Shown piece after piece: positions 34,661 through 42,696 of a stretch of DNA of 64,000 bases. The position numbers and the translations under genes are program-made. Below the pieces are notes generated by a model. The model had not been told where the DNA came from. It made no database searches and was given only the letters and a program-made list of their open reading frames with translations. How positions within the stretch are numbered: the first letter of the stretch is position 1; the number at the start of each line of letters is the position of its first letter. The DNA lies in NCBI GenBank assembly GCA_016223145.1, contig JACRPN010000020.1, positions 35,073 to 99,072 of the forward strand, written 5' to 3'. This DNA comes from Armatimonadota bacterium (GTDB lineage: Bacteria; Armatimonadota; Fimbriimonadia; Fimbriimonadales; Fimbriimonadaceae).

Positions 34661-37618
34661 ATGCTTGCCGCCATCGCGCTGTTCTTTGTCGCCCAAACTC
34701 CAGCCAAAGGCCATGTTGCCGAGTTCTTTGGCGAGAGCGTTGGACTGAGGGTCGTGATGACCCCCATCGGCAAGACCGGGATCGCCGACGTGGCTGAGGA
34801 GTATTACGCCAAAGACGCCAAGGGCAAGTGGCGGATGGTCCTTACCTCTCCGACTTCCTCTCGGGTCAAGCTCACCTCTTCGGTCCCGCAACCCACGGCC
34901 CTGCGCCAGAGCGCCGGAAGGCTCTTCATCGAGCCGCCCGGATTCGCCTTCCAGCAAACGATCCTCTTCAGCCGCAAAGAAGGGAGCACCTTCACCCTAA
35001 AGCGCGCGGAAGGAGAGCGAGTCATCCAGAAGATCGTCGAGGTGCCGGCTATAGGAAAGGTCATCAAGGTCTCGCTGAGGGCGCATATGGCCAAGCCCCG
35101 CGAGAACATTGAGTACTTCGTGGATTCGCTGGCCTTTGCGCCGGACGGCAAGACCTTGAGCCAGGGCGGCAAGCCGGACTCCACCTTCTCGCCGGGGCTG
35201 CGCAAGGGCGACAACCAGGTTGTCGGCGACCACTTCTTCAGGGCTCCCGTCATCTCGGCCCAGAGGGGAACGATCGCCGCGCTCATGATGCCGGATGTCA
35301 ATGTACTCGCCGAAAACCGCCCGATCCCCACAATTCTTGACCTGGACGCCAAGAACGACGTTGTGGACGCAACGCTGATGAGCTATGGCTTCGCCGATCA
35401 TCGCGGTGTGGGGCACGTGTGGTACGCCCACGACGCCTCGATGGTTCGGCGCGTACCTCAAGACCTCAAACTGGCCTACCGCCTGATCCTGGACGCCAAG
35501 GCTGAACCCTTTGGGGCGTATCGACAGGCCGTAAAGCACCAGTGGGAGTGGTACGGACACGAGACCTTCGAAAAGATCCTGCCGCAAGCGATGCCGTTCG
35601 AGGAGTACGCCAAGGTCTGCTATCCGGCAGCCATCAACGGAGGAAGGCTGAAAGAGATCAATGGGGTCCAGACGGTGGACCCGGCGCGCAACTACCCCAC
35701 GGAGCCGGGATGGTTCGAGGTGGAGATTGATGGCCAGATCTGTGGCGGAATCCCTGCTGGCTGGGGGTATCAGCAGGGTTGGGTGAGTTGGCAAAGCTGG
35801 TTCAACCAGCTCCGGTCGGCTTGGGGGCTGCACTGGTGGGGCCTGAAGCTGAAGAACCAGGATTGGATCGACAAGAGCAACAAGATGCTCAACCTGGCGC
35901 TCGCCGCGCCGATGGACCGGGGCCTCTGCCCGACCACCTATCAAATCAAGGAGAAAGCCTGGCTGGGCTCGCTTATCCGTCCGAGGGCCGACTGCTATTA
36001 CGACCTGACCAACATCGCCTGGAAGGGCATCTGGATGCTCCGGTGGCTGGACTTTGAGGATTGCCCTCGCCGCGAAGACATCCTGAAACAGTGTCAAGAG
36101 ATTGCTGGGGCGATGGTGCGACTGCAAAACGCCGATGGGTCCATTCCCACCTGGCTTACGAAGGACCAGAAGGTGGTGCCGATCCTAGATCACTCGGCGC
36201 AGACGGCTCTGCCGGCGTGGTTCCTCGCCGAGATATTGCTGTCGAAGCACGTCCCGTCACCGAATCCGGTCGCGGGAGCCTCCGGGGCCGCACGCGCGTC
36301 AGACTTTCTCGTCAAGAACGTCGTCGATCAGCAGCGCTGGTATGACTTCGAGACCTTCTTCTCCTGCTCTCCCAAGCAGTGCCTGCAAATGAACGGCGTC
36401 ATCGATGACCCCGCGATGCACGATACGCACACGCTCTCGCCGCCCCAAAACACCCTCTGCATGCAGTGGGCCGCGGTGGCGTTGATGAAGACGTCGATGC
36501 TGCTGGGACAAGAGTCTTTGGGAGTGCCTTTGGGAGTGCGCGAGCTTGCTCGCGCTTTTCCGGGCCCTTCCGCGGAATCAAAGGAAATCCGTGGGAAGCC
36601 AAGCCAAAGCGCGAGCAAGCTCGCGCACTCCCAAACCCCGGCCCAATCCGAAATCCGCAATCCGAAATCCGCAATCTACAAAGCCGCTGCCCTCAAGGCC
36701 CTGGACATCATGGCGCTCTACCAGAACGCATGGAACATGAACTATCGCAAGACCGCTTATACGTTCGGGGGCTTCGGGGTCCAGAACTCCGACGGCGAGT
36801 ACAACGACGCCCGCCAAGCGCAGTTCGGGTGCACTTTAGCGGACTTCGGCGCCGCGCTGGGACGGCGGGATTACTTCGAGCGCGGGGTGGCCGCCACACG
36901 CGCGGCGATGACGCTCATCAACCATCCGCTCCACCACGAGCTCGGCATCTATCCGAACCCGAACTACCCCCTCGGGCTCCAACCGGAGAACTGCTGCCAC
37001 GGCGGCTCGGACCATCAGTCGGGCAGGACCGGATTCGACTGGGGCGAAGGGTCGGGCCTGGCGAGCATGGCTTGGCTGCTGGACAAGTTCGGCCCGGTCT
37101 ACAAAACCAAGGACTGGACCGTCATCGTGGACGGCGGATTCGAGGGGGCCAAGTACGTGGTCAAGCCCAAGCCGCTCACCGATCCCACCTTCGACTTTGA
37201 GGATTGGCGCATGGAGGGCTGGCTCATCGAGGGGAGTTTCCCAGAAGTGCCGACCTGGTCCGAACGCCTAGACTTCGGCGTCAAGCGCGGGGAGGGGTTC
37301 ATCGGCACCTGCGAAGACGGCAAAGGCAACTACGACGACGCCTATACAGGTTCGATCACGTCGCCGGAGTTTTCGGTCACCAAATCCAGGATTCGGCTGC
37401 TGGTCGGCGGTGGATCGCTTGAGGGCACCTACGTGGAGCTGATCGATGCGAGCGGCAAACGCCTCTTCGTCGAACGGGGACGCAATACGGAGCGGATGGA
37501 CGAACGGGTCTGGGACGTGTCGGCGCTCAAGGGCCAGAAGCTGCGCATCCGGGCCGTGGACCGCGAAACCGGCGGCTGGGGACACATCAACTTGGGCCGT
37601 GTGCGGTGTGGGGATTGA
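34661..37618 (+). CDS. Large secreted alpha/alpha-toroid enzyme-like protein with repeat insertion
   Basis: A 985-residue protein with a short signal-like N-terminus (MLAAIALFFVAQTPAKG). Residues about 30-280 are beta-rich. About 300-830 look like a six-hairpin alpha/alpha toroid, as in many glycosidases (WQSWFNQLRSAWGLHWWGLK, CQEIAGAMVRLQNADGSIPT). About 840-985 form a beta-sandwich (DFEDWRMEGWLIEG, SPEFSV, LLVGGGSLEGTYVELID, GGWGHINLGRV) like C-terminal modules of GH32-type and related enzymes. A REPIN-like insert lies at residues about 624-658, followed by a repeat-encoded SEIRNPKSAI. Polysaccharide degradation is inferred; the family is not identified. Confidence 0.7.
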   Translation: MLAAIALFFVAQTPAKGHVAEFFGESVGLRVVMTPIGKTGIADVAEEYYAKDAKGKWRMVLTSPTSSRVKLTSSVPQPTALRQSAGRLFIEPPGFAFQQTILFSRKEGSTFTLKRAEGERVIQKIVEVPAIGKVIKVSLRAHMAKPRENIEYFVDSLAFAPDGKTLSQGGKPDSTFSPGLRKGDNQVVGDHFFRAPVISAQRGTIAALMMPDVNVLAENRPIPTILDLDAKNDVVDATLMSYGFADHRGVGHVWYAHDASMVRRVPQDLKLAYRLILDAKAEPFGAYRQAVKHQWEWYGHETFEKILPQAMPFEEYAKVCYPAAINGGRLKEINGVQTVDPARNYPTEPGWFEVEIDGQICGGIPAGWGYQQGWVSWQSWFNQLRSAWGLHWWGLKLKNQDWIDKSNKMLNLALAAPMDRGLCPTTYQIKEKAWLGSLIRPRADCYYDLTNIAWKGIWMLRWLDFEDCPRREDILKQCQEIAGAMVRLQNADGSIPTWLTKDQKVVPILDHSAQTALPAWFLAEILLSKHVPSPNPVAGASGAARASDFLVKNVVDQQRWYDFETFFSCSPKQCLQMNGVIDDPAMHDTHTLSPPQNTLCMQWAAVALMKTSMLLGQESLGVPLGVRELARAFPGPSAESKEIRGKPSQSASKLAHSQTPAQSEIRNPKSAIYKAAALKALDIMALYQNAWNMNYRKTAYTFGGFGVQNSDGEYNDARQAQFGCTLADFGAALGRRDYFERGVAATRAAMTLINHPLHHELGIYPNPNYPLGLQPENCCHGGSDHQSGRTGFDWGEGSGLASMAWLLDKFGPVYKTKDWTVIVDGGFEGAKYVVKPKPLTDPTFDFEDWRMEGWLIEGSFPEVPTWSERLDFGVKRGEGFIGTCEDGKGNYDDAYTGSITSPEFSVTKSRIRLLVGGGSLEGTYVELIDASGKRLFVERGRNTERMDERVWDVSALKGQKLRIRAVDRETGGWGHINLGRVRCGD
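36529..36635. repeat. REPIN-like element with perfect 30-bp inverted repeat, in frame
   Basis: 36529-36558 (TTTGGGAGTGCG, then CGAGCTTGCTCGCGCTTT) is the exact reverse complement of 36606-36635. Each arm holds an inner palindrome, GCGCGAGC-TT-GCTCGCGC. The 107-bp element keeps the frame and encodes LGVRELARAF...SKLAHSQT. The mtaB copy (11354-11464) shows compensatory changes in the inner stem. Confidence 0.9.
36643..36680. repeat. Short AT-richer tandem repeat in frame
   Basis: The 14-base unit ATCCGAAATCCGCA occurs twice plus a partial copy, encoding SEIRNPKSAI in frame. It resembles the AATCTGAAATTTGA-type arms around the four-helix-bundle gene at 5.6 kb. Confidence 0.6.
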
Positions 37619-37628
37619 ACCTTCCGGA

Positions 37629-38160
37629 TTTCGCACAGAGGCACGAAGGGGACACACAAGCCACAAAGGGTGTCACGTTCCAATTTGGTATTCGGTGTGC
37701 AGTGCATGAGCAACCTACCGCGGACTGAGAACGAGGTGGCGACCATCATCGTGGATTGCGCCTTTCGGGTCCACGAGGCATTCGGTCCCGGGTTGCTTGA
37801 GTCGGCCTATGAGGCGTTGCTCGAACAGGAACTTCGTCGTCGTGGCTTGTTCGTACAGCGGCAGCATCCCATTCCCCTCATGTACGGCGATGTGAAGTTG
37901 CCTGAGGGCTATCGAGCCGACTTGATTGTCGAGCGCATCGTCATTGTGGAAGTGAAATCGGTCGAGGAGATAGCGCCCGTTCACTTCAAACAGCTTCTCA
38001 CCTATCTCAAGGTCGCCGACAAGCGACTCGGACTTCTGATCAATTTCAACGTGCCACTAATCAAAGATGGCATCAAGCGAGTCATCAACGGAAAGCTCCG
38101 CTGACAACGTTCTGGAGCCCTTTGTGTCTTCCGAATCTTGGCGCCTTTGTGTGAAACATC
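37629..38160. repeat. Imperfect inverted repeat flanking the GxxExxY gene
   Basis: The left arm (37629-37671) contains TTTCGCACAGAGGCACGAAG and CCACAAAGGG. The right arm (38116-38157), read on the other strand, contains TTTCACACAAAGGCGCCAAG and GACACAAAGGG. About 80% of the aligned positions agree. It encloses the GxxExxY gene exactly, like the inverted repeat around the four-helix-bundle gene. Confidence 0.65.
37706..38104 (+). CDS. GxxExxY-family protein
   Basis: A 132-residue protein with the naming motif GPGLLESAYE (G-x-x-E-x-x-Y). Strand pairs RADLIVE and IVIVEVKSVEEIAPVHFKQL resemble a PD-(D/E)XK nuclease core; function has not been demonstrated. The start at 37706 (MSNLPRTENEVATIIVDCAF) is preferred over 37670, which lies in repeat sequence. 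The gene is boxed by an imperfect inverted repeat. GxxExxY genes are often multicopy in environmental genomes, which with the repeats suggests a mobile cassette. Confidence 0.85.
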   Translation: MSNLPRTENEVATIIVDCAFRVHEAFGPGLLESAYEALLEQELRRRGLFVQRQHPIPLMYGDVKLPEGYRADLIVERIVIVEVKSVEEIAPVHFKQLLTYLKVADKRLGLLINFNVPLIKDGIKRVINGKLR

Positions 38161-38215
38161 TGGGGGAAGTCCAAAGCAGCTCGTCAGCCCCTGAGCACTT
38201 GTTACGACAGCCAGT

Positions 38216-39673
38216 TCACTTCGCCAGGCCCATTGCCGGCAAGATCAGATACAGGCACCCCAGCGTGACGACGAAGCCGACGACGTCGATCAGGGCGCCG
38301 GACCGCATCATCTGTTTGGCAGGAACCAATCCGCTCGAATACACGATCGCGTTTGGCGCGGTCGAAACCGGCAGAATGAAACCGAAGCTCGCGCCCAGAG
38401 CCACACCCAGTGCCGGAGGAATCGGCGAGACACCGGCGCCGTTCGCGATGGCAATGGCGACCGGCACGAGGGTCGTGGCCGCCGCTGTATTGCTTCCAAG
38501 CTCGCTCAGGATGATCGCCGCCGCGATGCAGAGGGCGGTAATGGCCCAAAGCGAATGGGCTCCCGTCAGGTCTGCGGCTGTCTGGCCGAAGGTCTTGGCG
38601 AGCCCAGAGGAGAACATCGCCTGCCCCAATGCGATGCCGCCCCCAAAAAGCATGATCACGCCCCAGTCGATACTGGCAGCTTGTTTCCAGGTGATGGTTC
38701 GGCCGTGGCCCGTGTCGCGCGCCGGAAGGATGAACAGCAGCGCAACGCCCAAAAGAGCGGCCACGGCGGGCGTCAGATGGCCCTGGAGCCACTTGGTCCA
38801 GGGCGCGGCCTTTCCTTGCGCCAATTCGGTAGCGGCCGAAGAGAGGTCTGGGATCATCCACAGCGCGAGCACGATGAGGAAGGTGATCAGCACGTTTCGT
38901 TCGGCGGGGCCCATCCTTCCAAGTTCGCGGTAGCGTTCAAGGGCCAGCGGGCGCGCGTGGGCGATGCTCGGCGCATTCCTTCGGTAGAGGACCCAGAGCA
39001 CGACCCAAGCGGCCAAAATCATCGCCAAGGTGATGGGCATCGCAAACGCGACCCATTGCATGAAAGTGATCGTTACACCGGCGGTCTCCTGGATCATACC
39101 GATGCCGATTAGGTTCGGCGGAGTTCCGACGGGTAGCCCAACAGCCACGCTCGATCCCCAGGTGAGCATGAGCATCATGGCCGTCGCGAACGGGATTTCG
39201 TCGGTACCCGCTCCCAGCGCGGACAACATGCTGACCCCGATCGGAAGCAGCATGGCGGTCGTGGCGGTGTTGGAGACGAACAGCGAGATGGCGCAGCCGA
39301 TGAACCCCATCGCCAAAAGCAGTGATGACGGTGAGCGCGTCGCCCACTTCTGGGTCAGGATGAGCCAGGAGAAGCGGTTGGAGAGGCCGGTGATCTCCAT
39401 GGCCTTGGCAAGGATGAAGCTGCCGACGAAAAGGGGAACGATGGTGTCGCCGTAGGCGGCAAATGCCTTCTTTTCATCGATCCCGCCAACAAAGACGAGA
39501 AGCGCGGTGCTGAGCAGGGCTGTGGCGGTGAGCGGCAACGCCTCGCTAACCCATAGCGTGACCGTGAGGACAAAGACCGCCGCCACCGGCGCCTGGTTGC
39601 CCGGTAGCCCACGGAGCAGCCACCAGGAAGCCGCAGAAGCGGCAAGGGACACTGCGAGCTTGAGGCGCGTCAT
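38216..39673 (-). CDS. SLC13/DASS-family sodium:dicarboxylate or sulfate symporter
   Basis: A 485-residue carrier with about 12 hydrophobic segments. DASS features include the SNT-type loop FVSNTATTAMLLPIGVSML and its C-terminal repeat counterpart (LSELGSNTAAATTLVPVAIA), plus GTPPNLIGIGMI. The start at ATG 39673 (MTRLKLAVSLAASAASWWLL) follows a weak site. Substrate could be C4-dicarboxylates, citrate or sulfate. Confidence 0.9.
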   Translation of the reverse strand: MTRLKLAVSLAASAASWWLLRGLPGNQAPVAAVFVLTVTLWVSEALPLTATALLSTALLVFVGGIDEKKAFAAYGDTIVPLFVGSFILAKAMEITGLSNRFSWLILTQKWATRSPSSLLLAMGFIGCAISLFVSNTATTAMLLPIGVSMLSALGAGTDEIPFATAMMLMLTWGSSVAVGLPVGTPPNLIGIGMIQETAGVTITFMQWVAFAMPITLAMILAAWVVLWVLYRRNAPSIAHARPLALERYRELGRMGPAERNVLITFLIVLALWMIPDLSSAATELAQGKAAPWTKWLQGHLTPAVAALLGVALLFILPARDTGHGRTITWKQAASIDWGVIMLFGGGIALGQAMFSSGLAKTFGQTAADLTGAHSLWAITALCIAAAIILSELGSNTAAATTLVPVAIAIANGAGVSPIPPALGVALGASFGFILPVSTAPNAIVYSSGLVPAKQMMRSGALIDVVGFVVTLGCLYLILPAMGLAK

Positions 39674-39765
39674 CGAACCGCCCTGGTCTTCCATGCGAAG
39701 GATATTCGCCGCCTGCGGCCCTTCCCCTTCCGGGCTGCATCGTCGCCCGGCGGTACACTCCCCTC

Positions 39766-40626
39766 ATGCCGTTCACGCTCGCTTGCGCCCAGCTTGCGCC
39801 CCAAAAGGCCAAACTTGACGCCAATATCGAGCGCATCGCCGACTTCACGGTGCAAGCTTCCCAGGGGGGCGCCGATCTGGTTCTCTTTCCTGAGTCAGCG
39901 GTCTCTGGCTACTACCTCGAGGGTGGCGTGCTCGAAAACGCCCTCGAAGCCGAGGACCTCTGCACCCGCCTGGACCGCGCCACGCAAGGGCGGCTGAGCC
40001 AACCGACAGACATTCTTGTCGGTTACTACGAGAAGGCGGGAGGCGGACTCTACAACAGCGCCCTCTATGTGGAATTGCAGCCAAACGGCGCCAAGGCCGT
40101 TCACAACTACCGAAAGTTTTTCTTGCCGACGTATGGTCTCTTCGACGAGGAGCGGTTCGTTTCGCGCGGCCACAAGCTCGGGGTGTTCGACACGCGGCTG
40201 GGGCGCTTTGGCGTGCTCATCTGCGAGGACGTGTGGCACTCTCTGCTCTCGACCCTTTGCGCGGTGCAGGGCGCTCAGGCCATCTTGGTTCCGAGCGCTT
40301 CTCCTGGACGGGGCTTCCACGGGTCGGAACCAGAGAACCACGCGCGCTACCGCCGCATGTTGAGGGCCATCTCCGAGGAGCACGGCCTGTTCACCGCAAA
40401 CGTTCAATTGACTGGCTTCGAAGGCGGGAAGGGCTTCGTCGGCGGCAGCATGGTTTTCGATCCCATGGGCAACCCGATCGCCGAAAGTCCGCTCATCGAG
40501 GAGCACCTGCTGATGGCGAAGATTGATCCCGATCTACAGGCCATAGCCAGGAGCGCCACGCCGCTGCTTGCCGATCTGAGAACGGCTTGGGCGGACATAT
40601 CCAGGATGGTTCAGGAGGTCGAGTAG
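39766..40626 (+). CDS. Carbon-nitrogen hydrolase (nitrilase superfamily)
   Basis: A 286-residue amidase-type enzyme with the Glu-Lys-Cys triad: Glu in LVLFPESAVSGYYLEG, Lys in VHNYRKFFLPTYGLFDE, Cys in GVLICEDVWHSL. It is the length of amidases and of the glutaminase-like domain of NAD synthetases, but no synthetase domain follows. The substrate is unknown. Confidence 0.88.
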   Translation: MPFTLACAQLAPQKAKLDANIERIADFTVQASQGGADLVLFPESAVSGYYLEGGVLENALEAEDLCTRLDRATQGRLSQPTDILVGYYEKAGGGLYNSALYVELQPNGAKAVHNYRKFFLPTYGLFDEERFVSRGHKLGVFDTRLGRFGVLICEDVWHSLLSTLCAVQGAQAILVPSASPGRGFHGSEPENHARYRRMLRAISEEHGLFTANVQLTGFEGGKGFVGGSMVFDPMGNPIAESPLIEEHLLMAKIDPDLQAIARSATPLLADLRTAWADISRMVQEVE

Positions 40627-40629
40627 CTC

Positions 40630-40941
40630 TTGCCGACGCTAACCGTAAGAAGGGACTCGCCCAAGGACTCAGGCTTTCGTCAGGTGCACGTGTTTCTCGA
40701 TGAGCGCCCCATAGGCGTTCTGAACCCCGGGGACTCCGTTCAGGAGGAAATCGAGCCCGGCAAGCACGCACTCAAGGTCTACAACACGCTGGTCACCAAG
40801 TCGCTGGAATTCGAGGTTGCGGCGGGCGATTCGGTTGCCTTTATGACGGGGAACCAAGCATCAGGGTGCCTGATGGCGATCGCCGTTTCGTTTGGGATTG
40901 GGGTGATGGGCGTGTTTCTGGAACCGGTCAAAAACGCCTGA
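40630..40941 (+). CDS. Small protein with PEGA-like beta domain and C-terminal helix
   Basis: The start is TTG at 40630, four bases after the nitrilase stop, giving 103 residues. VHVFLDERPIGVLNPGDSVQ and EIEPGKHALKVYNTLVTKSL resemble a small beta-sandwich of PEGA type. A C-terminal membrane helix is likely (LMAIAVSFGIGVMGVFLEPV). Probably co-transcribed with the nitrilase gene. It overlaps the convergent next gene by 14 bases. Confidence 0.6.
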   Translation: MPTLTVRRDSPKDSGFRQVHVFLDERPIGVLNPGDSVQEEIEPGKHALKVYNTLVTKSLEFEVAAGDSVAFMTGNQASGCLMAIAVSFGIGVMGVFLEPVKNA

Positions 40942-41539
40942 CCAAGCTGGCGGTCCAGAGCACCGTTTTCTCCTCGAAGAGCATCCGCACAACCGCCTCC
41001 TTGGAGGGCCGATATTCGAGCCCTTGGGTTAGCCGTCCGGCGTCGTATTCGCTTACGAGCCGGATCCAGTTCGCAAACGGGATGTTGAAGCTCGCAATCG
41101 CCCCGTTTCGCGCTCCGAGGCTGGCGCCCAGCGTGAACTCCAAGGGCACATTCTGGTTGAGCTTTCCGTCAAGGCCGTAGTGGTAGGTGGTCACCCAGTA
41201 GAACCGCCGGCCGGCCTCCGACCTGTTCAGAGCATCTTGAACGCCGATCGAGACGCCCGGGATCAGCGTCACCACCGGATCGGTGTAATTGTAGGCAAGG
41301 TCGAAAGTGAATTGGGACTCGTGCCCCGGCCGCCGGTCCCAGACGAGCTCTCCGTCGAAGACCGTCGCAAAGCCTAGGCCGACCCGCTGTGAGGCCGTTC
41401 TTCCCTCGGCGCCGCTCCAGAGCCCTTCCAGCTTCAGCGCCCCGTAAGGGAGCTTTTGTGCGATCGGACCGTGAATAAAGCGATCGGCTGCAGCAGACGA
41501 GGACAACGCAATACCGATCAGCAGAGGCACATATTTCAC
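40928..41539 (-). CDS. Probable outer-membrane beta-barrel protein
   Basis: The start is taken as GTG 41539, giving VKYVPLLIGIALSSSAAADR, a clean signal peptide; the ATG far upstream adds non-signal sequence. The mature part has alternating beta-strand character with aromatic residues (QFTFDLAYNYTDPVVTLIPG, RRFYWVTTYHYGLDG, NWIRLVSEYDAGRLTQGLEY) and ends in Phe (TASLVRRF), as outer-membrane barrels do. Resembles YjbH-like barrels of Gram-negative bacteria, but the family is uncertain. Confidence 0.6.
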   Translation of the reverse strand: MKYVPLLIGIALSSSAAADRFIHGPIAQKLPYGALKLEGLWSGAEGRTASQRVGLGFATVFDGELVWDRRPGHESQFTFDLAYNYTDPVVTLIPGVSIGVQDALNRSEAGRRFYWVTTYHYGLDGKLNQNVPLEFTLGASLGARNGAIASFNIPFANWIRLVSEYDAGRLTQGLEYRPSKEAVVRMLFEEKTVLWTASLVRRF

Positions 41540-41719
41540 GAGCCGGAAGATACCTGGATTCCGGATTCTATGAAAAGAAGTATAGATTGTCACACTTTGG
41601 TTTACTCGCAACAATAGCAGGTTGTGATGCGAAGTCTGACAATATCCCAAAACACAGCTATCACAGTGCTGTAACGTTGCTACAAGACGCGTATCCACTA
41701 AATGAAAGGAGATCAGAAC

Positions 41720-42541
41720 ATGAGGGTAATGAGATACTCAGTTTGCGCGCTGAGCGCTTCACTGGCGGGCGTCGCGCTCGCACAGTCGGGACCAACCATT
41801 GACGTCTACGGCTCGTTTGCGCCAAACGCCTACGGTTCGCCAAGTTGGGGAGGCTACGTCTCGAACGCGATGTATGCACTTGAGAATGGGCTTTCAAGTG
41901 TGGGCACGCCTGCGACGGATCCGACGGCCTACTATCAGGTGACTACCGCTCCGCTGAGCCGCAACATGGTCACGAGCTTCAATTCCTGGCTCGGCAAGGC
42001 CGACCCCGGAACGGCTTTTGGCCCAGCGTTCGCCTCGGAGTTAGGCAATCGCCTGCATTTCGGTTTGCGGATCATCTCGCTGGGAACGGCAAACAGGTTC
42101 AGGCTCGAGGATCTGACGTTCGACATGAACAGTTCGGACGGTGGCAACGAGCTGGACTTCGACGGCGACTTCATTGGCTACACCTACGAAGCCAGGCGCA
42201 TGGGCATTGACTATGGAGGGGACGGTATTAAGGGCACGCTTGACGACATCGTCTATGCCAGCGGTCAAGCTGGCACGAACTTTGTCAACGAACTATGCTA
42301 CGTTGGAGTTGGCAATGCATGGTGGCCGTGGCCCGGAACCGACCAAGCGCAAATTGATAGCGAGGTCGCGAGAGTGATGGCGCTCGGTATGCCTAACACC
42401 GTCTCAACATCGTACTCGATCGTTATCAACGGCTCGACGTACAGCAATACAGGCTCTGTGGTCCTGACGCCAGAGCCAGCGTCGTTCCTCGTCTTTGGCT
42501 TGCCAGTGCTCGCGTATCTACGCCGCAAGCACCGCTCGTAA
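41720..42541 (+). CDS. Secreted PEP-CTERM protein
   Basis: The start is ATG 41720, preceded by AAAGGAG at 41704-41710. A signal peptide (MRYSVCALSASLAGVALAQS) precedes a beta-rich exported domain with Gly/Asn/Asp-rich loops (LDFDGDFIGYTYEARRMGID). The sorting tail is TPEPASFLVFGLPVLAYLRR with basic end KHRS. Total 273 residues. The central domain is not recognised. Confidence 0.82.
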   Translation: MRVMRYSVCALSASLAGVALAQSGPTIDVYGSFAPNAYGSPSWGGYVSNAMYALENGLSSVGTPATDPTAYYQVTTAPLSRNMVTSFNSWLGKADPGTAFGPAFASELGNRLHFGLRIISLGTANRFRLEDLTFDMNSSDGGNELDFDGDFIGYTYEARRMGIDYGGDGIKGTLDDIVYASGQAGTNFVNELCYVGVGNAWWPWPGTDQAQIDSEVARVMALGMPNTVSTSYSIVINGSTYSNTGSVVLTPEPASFLVFGLPVLAYLRRKHRS

Positions 42542-42580
42542 GCATCCGAGTATTGAGTCTTGTTGGGAAGGCTTGTGCCC

Positions 42581-42622
42581 GCAATGAGTGCCCCTGAGGC
42601 CCACCTCAGCGGCACTCATTGC
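42581..42622. terminator. Long hairpin between convergent genes
   Basis: GCAATGAGTGCC (42581-42592) pairs with GGCACTCATTGC (42611-42622), and TGAGG pairs with CCTCA inside, with a 4-base loop. It sits between the PEP-CTERM gene and the ABC exporter, and is probably a shared bidirectional terminator. No T-run. Confidence 0.65.
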
Positions 42623-42696
42623 TTGAGACACAGTGAAAACAGCTCGTCCAGATCGAAGTCTTTAGTGCTGATAGCCCTCAGAGGAGCGCTTCCGCG

